A stretch of 64,000 nt of DNA from Closterium sp. Naga37s-1 (GCA_947471745.1 CANJKZ010000536.1:124001-188000); one strand, 5' to 3'. Shown: positions 35,219 to 51,757, counted from the first letter of the stretch. Notes: generated from the letters alone by a model not told the origin. Numbers and translations: made by a program.

Positions 35219-35551
35219 CTGAAAAAGAGGAGGCAACAAATTAGTACTTTAAACGAAGCACTAAACTTGAAGTTACTGAAAGACGAGTGAGTAAGGGAAA
35301 GGTGGTCAAAAGTTAAACTTAGAGATGCGTCAAGTTACTGAAAGACGAGTGTGATCAAGATGAGTGAGTAAGGGAAAGGTTCACGTACCCCGATTTGGCC
35401 GACCTGTCCGCCGTTGGCGACGGCACTTTGAACTAGACGACGGTGAGAGCCAATAGGCGATCGGCGATTTGAACGCGATGATCGGCGAGAGCCAATAGAC
35501 TTCGGGTTGGGCTTCAGGCTGGGCCAATCGGCGTCCAGCTTGACTTGGGTT

Positions 35552-36813
35552 TCAAACTTCAAACTTCAGCTCCCGTCCGTAGAAGCTTGAGCTTGACGTC
35601 TGCAGGAAAACAAGGAACGCGTTAGAAGTATTCTCAGAAGCACGTCAAAAAGGCGGAAAACGAACGATTCAGCGTAACAAAACAATGACGAAGTTGAAGA
35701 GAAATTACCGTCTCCGTGTAGGAAGGTCGGAGGGAGGTCGCACCTTGAATCAGCATCTTAAACTCGTTGAAGAAACTTGAAGCTGAAGCTCTTTTCGAGA
35801 CGAGCTTGGAGCGAAGACGCGACTCGCATCCGGAGCTCGGGCCAACGGCGATGGTGACAATCCGAAGTTCACTTGGGCTTGAGGTTGGGCTCATCACTTG
35901 GGCTTCAGGTTGGGCTTGAGTGAGCTCGAAGCGCCAGCGACGGTAGATGCTCTCATCCGGTTTTGAAGTGCGACCAGAAACGGATAAGGAGGTCGTCTGC
36001 AGAAAAACTAAGAGCGAGATGTGAAAAGGATTTAAAAAGAAGTCGAACTATTTTTTGCGGATCTGGAAAACACAATAAATAGTCCTTACCTCCACTCGAT
36101 AGTCATTCTGTTGGAAGACTTTGCAGGTGGAGCTTGAAGATATCGGACCTTTACACCGAAGATATCGCCGGTCCGGAGCTTGAAGCATCCCGCCATTGAA
36201 GTGCAACCCGCGTTTGAAGCGTCTTCCCACTCGACCGTCTCCGTGTTGGTGACGGGGAAGAGACCGCAGCGACTTCCCTTGGAGGCAGCGACGGGGGTGG
36301 CCGCAAAGCTCTCTTCGCCGATTTGTAAATCTTAACGGCGACACTTCATGTCTCGCCAAGACGGTCGCCACGAGGTCTGCGGGAAGAAAGCAACAGGTTA
36401 GTACCTGAACAATGTTAAAAAGCTTAAGAACTTAACTGGCCTAAAACGGTTACAGGAAGAAGTCGAAAAACTTTGCACTTACCCCACTCGACCGGTGAAG
36501 ACCGCCGGGGAGCGACAGTGAAGTGGTTTTTGCGGTTGCGAGAATTGTCTTCCCTGCAACAGCGACGGGGAAGGTCGGCAACAGCGTCTTGAAGCTGACG
36601 CATTTGAAGCTGAATCTCTGGCCGAGACGAGCTTGGAGCGGAGACCCCGTTGCGATATTTTCGCCGTAAGAATCCATGGCGTGGAGATATTGCAGAGATG
36701 ATCCTGGCTGTGTCGGCGCTCTGATTTGCCGGGAAGATCGCGCCGTAAAACTCTCGCCGTGGAAGCTTCGTGGCGAGAAGATCTCTAAGAGAAGTCTCGC
36801 GAAGACTCGCCAT
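35552..36813 (-). CDS. unrecognised multi-exon protein
   Basis: Exons 36813-36483, 36376-36090, 35996-35709 and 35599-35552 have GT-AG ends and join in one open frame of 317 aa from the ATG at 36813. The protein is basic and Ser/Arg-rich with no domain I recognise, no clear signal peptide and no membrane segment. It may instead continue into the exons at 33.3-35.2 kb by a splice form I could not resolve. The agreement of three consecutive phases is the main support. It could also be a decayed repeat-derived sequence. Confidence 0.4.
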
Positions 36814-36899
36814 GTAAATCTTGCGGAAGAAATCATAGATATTCGCGGTGTAAAGGTTGCCGCGAAAGGGTTTCGTACACGGTTCGGCCCAAGGCACTT

Positions 36900-38490
36900 G
36901 GCAGCTCGCTCCTCACAGGACTCTACCCACCCACCCCACCCCGACCTCTATTCTAACTCAACGCCGCTTCATGCCATGGGCTTCTCCGTGTACTAGTAAC
37001 CGTGGCTTCAGGTAGCATAGTTTGCTCCGTGGAGCTTCTAGCCTGAAGTCTAATCTCATTAGGTTGGAGCTTTCAAAGTATTCTTCAATGAGTTTGAGAA
37101 GAAAATGGACGACAAAGACATAACATCGATGGTTATGCTCAGAATGGTTGCGAAGGTCGCTGCTGAAACAGAAGGAAGAAAGTGCTACTAATGAATGGAT
37201 GAACGAACGAACCCAATTCAGCAATTCAGCCACTGCGGCGTCTCGTAGCGCGACTTCAGATCAAATGTGATGGGTCAACAATGGATTGAGTAATAGAAAG
37301 TTAAGGCATTAACTTAGGTGCAGTACGGTCGGACGGGGTGCCACGCTCTTGCTCTGCCAGAGTGGGAGGGAATTACTGAAACCACGCTGGGTGCGCGGTG
37401 CGATAGTAAACAGAGTGTGTTGTGAATGGGTGGATGGTGGTGGTGTAACCACCCTCAACGGTGAAGATTGCACTTGGCTGTGGCATGGGATGGAGGCGTG
37501 GTGGTGGCCATTGTCATTGGCCAATGAAATGCCCCGCCGACTAAGCGGCAGAGGACATTTCCCGAGAGCGCGTGTTGTGGCGGCTCAAACTGTGTCCCCG
37601 CCTCATCCATCCAGCCAGAACCATGTTGTACATTCATCGAACTGTACACAGTTCGGTTAAACTTGAATATTTGGTTGAAATTGTCAGTATGCAAACGAAT
37701 TTTCTAAGGGCGTGTATCTCTGCTGGGGGGGTTTGTTGGGTGTGCTGGTCTGCTAAGGCAGGCTCGAACTTTCTAGGAGGTGGTTGACGTGGCGCTGTTT
37801 TTGGTTGGGTCAGCATGAGTGAGTGTTTTTAGTTTCGGCGTGAGTTGCGGGACGGCTTTGGTCTGGTTGGGGGTATTCGTCCGTGGCGCTGTGACTTGCT
37901 TCTCCTTTCTCGGGCAGCTGGGAAAACAATGGGTGGATGAGAAGAGATTTGCGCAAACCAATGGGGATGATTTGCGTTTTGACACCCTGGCACAACCACC
38001 ACGGCAATTTCAACACCCGAACCTCGATTTTCCGAACCTGCCACACCTAATGCTTCTCAGCTGCCATTGTGCAGATGTGAAATATCGCGAATAATATTAT
38101 TACCTCACCCTAGTTGTGTTCGGTAGTAGTTTTTCTATGTCAGATCTTAGCGCGGTAGCCGATATAAGTAGAATTCTTTGACAATGCAGCAAGTGTGTGC
38201 TCACTCCTCGGTCGTACGTACAGTTAGTCGCTTCACACGTCTATTGGCGCGCTAGCAGTATTAGATATGATCAGATATCGCAGTCTCGCTAAGACAATTT
38301 CAAGTTGCGCGCTCCAGATCTGACTTCCATTTACTTGCGTAATGCGGACAGAATCATAACGTTTGTCGGCGGACGAGTTACTATCGTCGATTTCGCACGC
38401 ATCAGTCACGTAGTGCGTTTCGTCGATTAGACAGCGCGTTTCGTCTACCTCACAGCGTCGACTGTATCCTGGACGCAAGACGCGGTAAGG
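36900..38490. other. no gene recognised
   Basis: Short open frames only, with no domain, array or terminal repeat that I can support. A G-run and hairpin-free AT-rich stretches occur near 38080-38110. Confidence 0.4.
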
Positions 38491-38493
38491 GAG

Positions 38494-39480
38494 GTGAGTG
38501 GAGGTGACGGTAATTTCCCCTCCCCCCTCCCGTTCCCGCTGTCCCCCTCATTACTTCAGGGCGTCGACGGTAACCTGTACTCGGGACGCGGAAAAGGAGG
38601 ACGGGAGGTGAGCGGAGGTGAGTGGAGGGGAGAAGGACGGAAAGGATCGGCGAAAGGTCACAGGCAAAGCAGCCCCTTTCCCTTGATTCCCCTCTCCCCC
38701 TCCCCCCGTTTCCCCCCCTCCCCTTCCGCCGCTTCCCCTTATGACCCTATGACCTAGCCTATGACCTAGCCTACACTTTCACCCTATGACCTAGCCTGGA
38801 AACGTCATTCATCTCTCCGCTTCCCAGCCCTCCCTTTTCTCCCTTGGCAGGCCTAGAAACGTCACGCATCTCTCAGCTTCCCAACTCGCTCATCCTCCCC
38901 GCTCTCCCCTCATCCTCCCCGCTCTCCCCTCATCCTCCCCGCTCTCCCCTCATCTTCCTCGCTTTCCCCTCATTCCACCGCTCTTCCCTCTTCTCCCCGC
39001 GCTCCCCTCATCTCCTCGCTCTCCCCTCATCTCGCCCGCTCTCCCAAAATTTCCCCGCTTCCCCCCCATTCCCCCACTCCTCCTCTCCTCATCCTCCCCG
39101 CTCTCCCCTCATCCCCCTCGCTTTCCCCTCATCTTCCCCGCTCTCCGGTCATTCCCCCCTCTCCCTTCATCCAACCAGCTCCCCCTTCATATCACTGCCG
39201 CGCTCTATTGTTTCACTCCGTTCCTTCACTCCATATCCCCCTATTCCTTCACGCACCCTCATCTCCCCTTGTCTCACTCCGTTCTCCCTCTCTCCCCATC
39301 CTCCCCTGTTCCCCGCTTTCGGGCTCACCCCTCATCCCCTTCCCCCTCCCATGGTGATGCCTCGTCTCCCCCTCTCCCCCCCACCTCATCCACCCTTCAA
39401 CTCCCTCCCCTCCCCTACCACCGACCCCTCATTTCCCTCATCTCTCACACCCCCCTCCACTCTTCCACAACCCAGCCACT
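38494..39480 (+). repeat. pyrimidine-rich low-complexity region with two exon-like motifs
   Basis: Mostly CCCCTCATCCTCCCCGCTCT-type repeats. At its left edge, CAGGGCGTCGACGGTAACCT (38559 on) reads GVDGNLYSGRGKGGRE and ends at GAG|GTGAGC; a related piece with GTCGACTGTATCCTGGACGC lies at 38455-38485 before GTAAGG. GACCTAGCCT is repeated at 38750-38800, and AACGTCA..CATCTCTC..CTTCCCA is duplicated at 38800 and 38855. No gene could be completed. Confidence 0.5.
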
Positions 39481-39828
39481 CAAGTGGGTGAATTCCGTTG
39501 TTTGTGCAACACTCTCAGGCCTGCCTTCACCGCACCATTTTCTGTGAGTGTGGCTGCTTGTGTTTGCCGCATGTCATTTGACTTCTCAGCTGCCTGCTCT
39601 GGCACTGGCTGCATGTGGCGTGACTGGTTGACTTGGCAGCTACAGAAACGACTCTCTAGGTTCCTGGGCTGACGCGTGGCTGCATTTGGCAGGCCCACTA
39701 GCTCCCGCTGTACAAGTTTTGATTTACTTATATAGCCTGTTTGTGCCTACCTACCACAGTGTTGTTATTGATAAAACATTTTGGTACTGCACCAGCCTGC
39801 TATGCAATTCTGTCCACCTGTTCACATC

Positions 39829-39835
39829 ATAATAA
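39829..39835 (+). promoter_or_regulatory. possible poly(A) signal AATAAAA
   Basis: AATAAAA in an AT-rich, 3'-UTR-like stretch. It could end an unmodelled plus-strand transcript from 38-39 kb. Weak. Confidence 0.25.
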
Positions 39836-39949
39836 AAGATTATCTTGAACTTGAGCAGTTTGCAGCTTGGCAAGAAGCAACATAAGTCACGGTACAGGTG
39901 CCTGTGCTGAGTACCGGTGCTACCACACCCAGCCTTGGCTTATTTTGCA

Positions 39950-40036
39950 CTTCGTCTCAAGAACCCTTCTCTAGCGAGCAGTGCAGAGCCAAAAGCAGCA
40001 CCGGTGTTGCCTGATGGGGTCACAGGCACTCCCACC
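39950..40036 (-). pseudogene. displaced copy of the ribulokinase last exon
   Basis: The sequence (TTCTCTAGCGAGCAGTGCAG, GTGTTGCCTGATGGGG, CACAGGCACTCCCA) repeats the end of ribulokinase exon 6 with about ten differences. It is split by the hAT element, whose right flank continues it from 40889. Confidence 0.85.
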
Positions 40037-40880
40037 CAGGGCTGACTTTTCGAATAAAACCACTCTGATTTTTTTGGCCCCCCAATTTTTTTTAGTCTGA
40101 GGCCCATTTTCCAAAAAGTGAATACTCTGATTTCTCAGGAACCAGAGAAGTATAACTCTGAAAATTTTATAATTCAGAGACTAAGAGCGTATTCCTACGG
40201 GGCCACCTCGTATCAAGAATGGTACTCCTGCCTGTAAATTGACAAGTTCGCCAAAACCTCATATCAGTAAAAGTTGCCGGTTAACCCACATGTGCGACTC
40301 CATCAACAGCTGATGTGGCATGTTGCGACCCAGCATGAACAAGTTTGCACACTTTGCACGTTCGCGCGCGGCGCACGACTGCCACCGTGTGCAGTTTCGC
40401 ATGACTGTTTGTCGGCCGCATTCACTGGACTGACGACTTCGCGTCAACTGGAACCGTGCGTCGGAAAATCAGCACGTTCACTTCTGGGTGTGCGAGCATT
40501 TTCATTGGTGCGCTGGTTCGGTCTATTCTTGATATAAGGTGTTTTATACCGTAAACAAAAGTCAATTTCATTCTTGATACGAGGTGGCCCCGTAGGAATA
40601 CGCTCTAAGGCAGGTTTTCCTACTAACGAACCTTTTGCACAAGTTCGGAGGGATGGGTTTTCCTCGAAGTAACAGGTATGGCGAAGGGGAGTTCGTACTC
40701 TGTAGTATGAAAACTCATTATCCGGTAAGCAAGTTCTCTGAATTTTTCAGTATCGAAAAAACCATTAGTCTGAAGCACTCATTTTTCAAAACCAGCCAAC
40801 TCTGAAAAATCAGGAATGTCAGGAAAATAGTCTGAAATTTCAGACAATCAGACTAAAATAGTCTGATATCGTCAGCCCTG
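40037..40880. mobile_element. non-autonomous hAT element, 844 bp
   Basis: Ends CAGGGCTGAC / GTCAGCCCTG are flanked by identical 8-bp duplications CTCCCACC at 40029-40036 and 40881-40888. CAGGG ends and an 8-bp duplication are the hAT signature. Near both ends there are many short AGTCTGA/TCAGACT motifs, as expected for hAT subterminal transposase-binding repeats. No transposase ORF. A Harbinger-like MITE is nested inside. It inserted into a displaced copy of ribulokinase exon 6, so it is younger than that duplication. Confidence 0.9.
40185..40605. mobile_element. Harbinger-like MITE nested in the hAT element
   Basis: Perfect 37-bp terminal inverted repeats (GAGCGTATTCCTACGGGGCC at the outer end) at 40185-40221 and 40569-40605, flanked by TAA on both sides (40182-40184 and 40606-40608). 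421 bp with no transposase. The perfect long repeats point to very recent insertion. Confidence 0.88.
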
Positions 40881-40919
40881 CTCCCACCACTCGCCCCCTG
40901 ATATGGTATCCATGTGTAG

Positions 40920-45668
<4,749 letters not shown>

Positions 45669-45689
45669 AGAATGCAAGTTCAGGACAGA

Positions 45690-46400
45690 AAAAGCGCTAG
45701 CTTACCTCTCGTTTCGTAGTTTGCCTCGCGCTCACTCAAGCTCGTTGCTGAAAGTATAAAAGCGCTAGCTTACCTCTCGTTTCGTAGTTTGCCTCGCGCT
45801 CACTCAAGCTCGTTGCTGAAAGTATAAAAGCGCTAGCTTACCTCTCGTTTCGTAGTTTGCCTCGCGCTCACTCAAGCTCGTTGCTGAAAGTATAAAAGCG
45901 CTAGCTTACCTCTCGTTTCGTAGTTTGCCTCGCGCTCACTCAAGCTCGTTGCTGAAAGTATAAAAGCGCTAGCTTACCTCTCGTTTCGTAGTTTGCCTCG
46001 CGCTCACTCAAGCTCGTTGCTGAAAGTATAAAAGCGCTAGCTTACCTCTCGTTTCGTAGTTTGCCTCGCGCTCACTCAAGCTCGTTGCTGAAAGTATAAA
46101 AGCGCTAGCTTACCTCTCGTTTCGTAGTTTGCCTCGCGCTCACTCAAGCTCGTTGCTGAAAGTATAAAAGCGCTAGCTTACCTCTCGTTTCGTAGTTTGC
46201 CTCGCGCTCACTCAAGCTCGTTGCTGAAAGTATAAAAGCGCTAGCTTACCTCTCGTTTCGTAGTTTGCCTCGCGCTCACTCAAGCTCGTTGCTGAAAGTA
46301 TAAAAGCGCTAGCTTACCTCTCGTTTCGTAGTTTGCCTCGCGCTCACTCAAGCTCGTTGCTGAAAGTATAAAAGCGCTAGCTTACCTCTCGTTTCGTAGT
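45690..46400 (+). repeat. 68-bp array with TATAAAA in each unit, about 10 copies
   Basis: Near-perfect units containing GTATAAAAGCGCTAGC and CTTACCTCTCGTTTCGTAG. Each carries a TATA-like element on the plus strand, and the array ends about 570 bp before the LINE ORF on the same strand. This resembles the promoter monomers of some LINE 5' ends. It starts only 22 bp upstream of the ribulokinase ATG on the other strand. Confidence 0.85.
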
Positions 46401-46972
46401 TCGTCGAGCTGCTCGCTCAGGTGAAGCAGCTATACTCACTACTCACCGCTAAGGAGCAAAAACAGGGACTTCGTACTCTCGTTTATAGCCATACGCGAGC
46501 GTCGCGACTTGCTTACCTCAGTCGAAAACCTCGAAAACCTATTGCGCGACGTGCTGGACGAAATTAGGATCGCGCCATTTCCGTGCAGCTGCTACTTCAC
46601 GTTGCTGGAAAATTAGGTCGCCGAACCGCTCGCTCGTACCGGCCACGAACATCGAGTTCAGTTGCGTGGGTTGTGTTCAGGACCTTGCAGCACGCCGCCA
46701 GCACGATATTTCACCTTCCGCAGCACGACCAGCTGTTCCGCGTCTTCCCTCCCTTTGGCAACTGCACCGCCCCTCCCCACCTCCCAAATTTCCCGCCACC
46801 TCGCCGCGTCTGCATCCTCGCTTGCAGCTGCCCCTACAGCATCCGCAACCTCGCTTCACGAGACCTCTCGCGCTACACCACCTAACAGCTACATTTCATT
46901 TTCCAGCTTCCTTCTTATGCTTCCTCACTTTCCACATTCACTCCACATGCCACGATCCTACTACCCAACAAA

Positions 46973-49900
46973 ATGACAAGCCGCAAAAGGGGCCGTGGAA
47001 CCCAAGACTCTGAACCCACTTCTCCTCGTCCGCCTGCCCGTTCGCGACAAACTCCTGCCTTTGCGACTCTTTCAACCTCCCCATCAAACCTTGCACCACC
47101 CCCTACTCCTAAGCCTAAACCATCTTCTGCTCATTCCCAGCAACCTTCGACAACACCAGCCCCGAAAATTGTATCGGAAAAACAAAAGGAGATTCTCCAG
47201 CACGTCCTGAAGGGCACCCTTCCTGATTCTCCGTCTTCAACACGGCCTGAAACCTCTCACCCTCAGCCCTCGACTTCCCGGGCCCATCCTTCATCCACCT
47301 CAACACCTCCTCCGACGACTGCAGCGGATGCTCCTGATCCCACAGCCCCTGCCGACAACACGCACCCACTATCACACTATGAAACTGCTGCTTCACCTTC
47401 TCGAGATCTCCCTCCTCCTTCCCCTACCCCTCACTATACGCAGCCATGCCCGCAACCCTGCCCGCCCTCATCAACCTCCGATAACCCACTACCTCCTAAT
47501 TCTTGCCCCACATGTCGACGCACCTTTGCCAACCCAGGTTCGCTGGCCCGTCACCTTCCAGCCTGCTCTCGCAACACCGCCACACGTCAGCAAGCTGCTC
47601 GGCCTCCTCCTCCCCGCTCATCAACCCCAACCTCGGCGCCTGCAGCCGCAGATCGACCTGCAATTCCTCAAGCCACTTGGGAGGCCATTCCTTCCTGGGA
47701 TTGGCCTTCCTTCTTCAGCCCAGCAGTCTCACCTGGCCCTATTCTCCGCCGAATCCCCTCCCGCATCCGACTCCTCATTCTCGATGCACTTCTCATTCCA
47801 CTGCGCCGCCTTGCACAGCAGCCTTCTGACGTCGCTGCACACCTCATTCTCTTGGCATTTCCGCGTCTCTTGCTGCGCCTACCATCCGCCGCTGCTCCCA
47901 CGCAGTCCCTTACCTCTTCATGTGCCTCCTTAGCGCGCCGCTTCATCAATGGTGACTGGCAGTCTCTTTTCAGTGAGGCTGTAGCTGCAGCCACTCCAGC
48001 CGCCAGACCTCTGCACATGGCATCGGCACGTTCTACGGCGCTGCAGGCTCGTCTCAACCGTGCGAAGCGGTTTGCGAAATGCGGGGACTGGTCGCGGTCA
48101 CTGGCAGCAGTGGAAGCTGGCGAGCTAGCTCCTCCATCATCAGAAACGGTTGCTGCCCTCGGCTCCAAGCACCCACCTGCTGCAGCAGAAATTCCTGACT
48201 GGGTACACAGCTTCACTCCTGCAGCCGCACCACAGCTTACCGTCCCTGTTCTCCATGCCGCTCTACAGTCCGCCCCTCGTGGCACAGCTGCTGGTCCTTC
48301 TGGGTGGTTCATTGAGCACCTCAGGGACACGTTTCTTTCTCACCAGCAGCATCTCCCTTCTCTCCTCCACGTATTCCAGAACTGGCTGCAGGGTGACCTT
48401 CCACCTGCAGTCAGGCCTTTCTACACCGCTTCGAACCTCGTGGCCCTGCACAATCCGCATGGTGGTGTACGTCCCATCGCCATTGGGGAAGTGCTACCAC
48501 GCCTCCTTTCACGCTGCATCACTCTCCTTTTTAAGCAGCAGATGCGAGAGACATTCCTTCCTCACCTTCAATTTGGCGTAGCAGTTCCGGCCGGGATCGA
48601 GATTATGTCGCACGCAGTGTGCTCCGCCTTCTCCCTTCATCCAGACTGGGTGGTGCTTCAGCTGGACGTTGCAAACGCGTTCAACTCGTTCAACCGGGTT
48701 TCCATGTTTGAGGCATTAAGGCGCTCCCCATTCTCCAGTCTCATTCCCTTCTTCCGCCTATTCTACTCCACCCCTTCACCTCTCCACTACCGCAGCGGCC
48801 CCCTTCTCCACACATTCCAGTCAGCTTCTGGTGTTCGTCAAGGCGACCCTTGTGGCCCTTTCCTTTATGCCCTAACACAGCAGCTAGCCATCCAACCAAC
48901 CCAGCAGCAGTCTCCCTCAATTTTCATTACCTCATACGCAGACGATACCTACTTGGTCGGCCCTCCCTCAGACGTCTTTTCCGCATCCACTGACCTTACC
49001 TCCCGCCTTCTCTCTCTCGGCCTTACAGTCCAACCCTCTAAGTGCTCTTTATGGGCCCCTATGGACCTGCCTGAACACTGCATTCCGCCCCCGGGTATTT
49101 CCATCGCTGCAAACGGTCTCACTGTCGCCGGCGTTCCTACTGGCTCCGACGGTTACATCATCTCTACAGTTCGTGACAAACTCGATTCTTTCACTTCCTC
49201 CCTCCCCTTACTGCATCAACTGCAGGACCCACAGATTGCCTCACGGATCCTTTCCTTATGCATCACTGCCCGACCTTCTTTCCTCCTCCGAACTGTCGCA
49301 CCTTTTCCCGAAATCCAAGAGCTTCTCTCTTCATGGGACAGCACCATTTTCAGCCACTTCTCTCAGCTCCTGGGCTCTGAGTACTGGAATCCCACCTCTG
49401 AACAGTCCACATCGGCCCGCCTCCAAGCCTCGCTCCCTATCCGCTTAGGTGGCTTCGGCATTCGCAGCTCTGCATCCATCGCCCCCCTCAGTTACCTCTG
49501 TAGCTGGGCGCAGACAGTTTCGACCTTATCCACCCACTTCATCACTGATGGTGCTCCTCTTTTCCGCCCCTACGTCACCACGGACTCCATTAACCTCCTC
49601 GACCCTTCAATCTCATCCACCATGACTATGCTTCCCCAAGACATTCGTGATCGCTTCCCATCATGGCCTGTGCTTCAATCGGGCTACCCTCCTAAACTCT
49701 TTACTCATCTCTCCCAACACCTCGAAGCCGATTTGCTGGAGAAGGTTCGAGCCACAGTAACGTCCCCGCTTCGCCTTGCTCGTCTAACCTCTTTGCAGGG
49801 CCCGCATGCAGGTGACTGGCTCACTGTGGCTCCATCCTCCCCGCACATGCAGCTTTCAGAGACTGAATGGCGCATTGCAGCAGCTATCCGCTTAGGCCTT

Positions 49901-50593
49901 CCTCTCCCTCACCTTTCATCTTCGCTCACCTGCACCTGCAACTCCCCGTTCACCGATCCTTCCATCCATTCTCATGTCCTTCGCTGCCCTAGCAACAACG
50001 AGCCTACTAAGGTGCACGACGCAATCAAACGAGAAGTTCATCGCATTGCCTTGGAGCTTGGGTTCTCTGCGCAGATGGAAGACCAGCATCTCCTGCCTGG
50101 CCGCCGCACAGACATCACGTGCCGCGACATTAGCTCTGGTACCACCTGAGCCTTGGATGTTTCTGTTGCTGATCCACAAAAGGGGTTTCCGCACTCCAAC
50201 GCAGCTACGGTGATTGGTTCAGCAGCAGCCACTCGTGAAAGTGAGAAGACCACCCACTATGCTACAGCACTTCATGACCGTCCAGACATCAAACTGTTTC
50301 CCCTTGTCATCAAAACCTTCGGTTGCTTCGGCTCTTCGTTCAACAACTTCCTTCGCCAATGTAGCCGCAAAGGGGCGTCACAACTCCGCGACTTGAGTGG
50401 TGCTACAGATTCTCTTCCCCTGCTGTTTGAGACCAATTTCTACAAACGGATTTCTCTGGTCCACCAACGTGAGCAGGCTCGCACTGTTTGTCGTCGTGCA
50501 CAAATTCGTTTTACCGAGGGCGTCAACCACGCACCACCCGAGGTGACTTCTCTTTCTGCAGCTGACTTTGCCTACTTGGGAGAGGACCACTGA
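46973..50593 (+). CDS. LINE reverse transcriptase polyprotein, in-frame TGA
   Basis: The ATG at 46973 opens 1058 codons to a TGA at 50147-50149; the same frame then continues to 50593. Near residue 177 is a finger CPTCRRTFANPGSLARHLPA-C. The RT domain spans about 430-730: VRPIAIGEVLPRLLSRCI, LQLDVANAFNSFNR (first Asp), SGVRQGDPCGPFLYAL and SYADDTYLVGP (catalytic pair). After it come CTC..H..C and LPGRRTDITCRD, and beyond the TGA ALDVSVADP, which together fit the RPD/D motifs of a restriction-like endonuclease. The TGA therefore falls inside the endonuclease. A single stop in an otherwise open 3.6-kb frame suggests a young copy. Confidence 0.88.
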
Positions 50594-50715
50594 GACATCT
50601 CAGAGGCCTATTTGTAGGCCTCACAATAGGATTAGCCTGCATGTCTTTCCATGCACTAGGTGTCTGGATTTGCCTTGTATACATTGTACATTTACTATAG
50701 TGTCAATAAAGAGGC

Positions 50716-50768
50716 ATGATTCTCGCTTAGGGTGCGAGAGGTCCCGAGTTCAATTCTCGGAACGCCCC
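50716..50768 (+). tRNA. tRNA-Pro (AGG), 3' part only
   Basis: From ATGATT onward the sequence has an anticodon stem-loop CTCGC-TTAGGGT-GCGAG (anticodon AGG), a variable loop, a T arm CCGAG-TTCAATT-CTCGG and a 3' acceptor strand AACGCCCC, followed by TTTT at 50770. The 5' acceptor strand, D arm and A box are missing, replaced by the LINE 3' end. It cannot form a mature tRNA as it stands. Confidence 0.85.
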
Positions 50769-51111
50769 ATTTTATTTTCCACCCCTATTTTTGTCCCACT
50801 GCATTGCCCTCACTGCTAGCGAGGAGTACCCTGACCTACTTCTTGAGACGACCCATCGGCAGCTCTTACCAGTACATGTGTGTGGCTCTGCATGTTCTGC
50901 ATGTTTGCAGCACCACAGCCTATGCTGCATTGTCCAAAGGTTTGCAAGGCTTACCTAGGAACATAGGAAAACTGTTTAAGTATGTTTAAGTACCGCAGTC
51001 ACTCTTCCCAATTGCTCAGATACCGGTACCTTAATCGTTTACGGGCATATATACACATACGGATACTAGTGTTTCATGTGCACTTGCTTTGCTAGCTGCG
51101 TGCACAGTACA

Positions 51112-51222
51112 GAACAGGATCTCCAGAACAGGATCTACAGAACAGGATCTCCAGAACAGGATCTCCAGAACAGGATCTCCAGAACAGGATCTCCAGAACA
51201 GGATCTCCAGAACAAGATCCCC
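51112..51222. repeat. 14-bp tandem repeat, 8 copies
   Basis: AGAACAGGATCTCC units, the last ones with small changes. From 50769 to 51111 no gene was recognised. Confidence 0.95.
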
Positions 51223-51312
51223 CAAGATTCCTTATATGCACCTCACTTCATTCCCTAATTACCCGGCGTGCTGTTGCGCCCGTGTGTGCTACCGTATGAA
51301 TCCGTGTTCCTG

Positions 51313-51757
51313 CTACCGGGCGGGCTGGCCATAGTGCGTGTGCAGGTGGCGTGTGAAGCACTTCAAGCCCCGGAGCCAAAGCCTGACCGCCAGTGCGACT
51401 GCTACCGGGCGGGCTGGCCATAGTGCGTGCGCAGGTGGCGTGTGAAGCACTTCAAGCCCCGGAGCCAAAGCCTGACCGCCTGTGCGACTGCTACCGGGCG
51501 GGCTGGCCATAGTGCGTGCGCAGGTGGCGTGTGAAGCACTTTAAGCCCCAGAGCCAAAGCCTGACCGCCTGTGCGACTGCTACCGGGCGGGCTGGCCATA
51601 GTGCGTGCGCAGGTGACGTGTGAAGCACTTCAAGCCCCGGAGCCAAAGCCTGACCGCCTGTGCGACTGCTACCGGGCGGGCTGGCCATAGTGCGTGCGCA
51701 GGTGGCGTGTGAAGCACTTCAAGCACCGGAGCCAAAGCCTGACCGCCTGTGCGACTG
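51313..51757 (-). repeat. five 89-bp copies of the C2H2 gene's last-exon end
   Basis: Each unit, on the minus strand, repeats the end of the last exon including its stop (RHLRTHYGQPAR, TAG) and about 45 bp of downstream sequence. They lie just 3' of the stop codon. Confidence 0.9.

Larger units (their letters stand above)
45690..50715 (+). mobile_element. LINE with C-terminal endonuclease-like region, joined to tRNA-Pro
   Basis: The element includes the monomer array (by inference), a 5' leader, one long ORF (46973-50593, one in-frame TGA) and a 3' UTR with AATAAAGAGGC at its end. The 3' end at 50715 abuts the 3' half of a tRNA-Pro gene. There is no poly(A) tail and no APE domain; the order finger, RT, C-terminal endonuclease is that of R2/NeSL-like LINEs. 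No tRNA 5' half was found at the left boundary, so the 5' end is uncertain. Confidence 0.75.

Noticed and set aside
45690-46400. 26-nt and 33-nt introns inside the 68-bp and 163-bp arrays
   Set aside because: GT and AG ends can be found, but these lengths are below what plant-lineage spliceosomes are known to handle, and the joined exons do not keep a frame.
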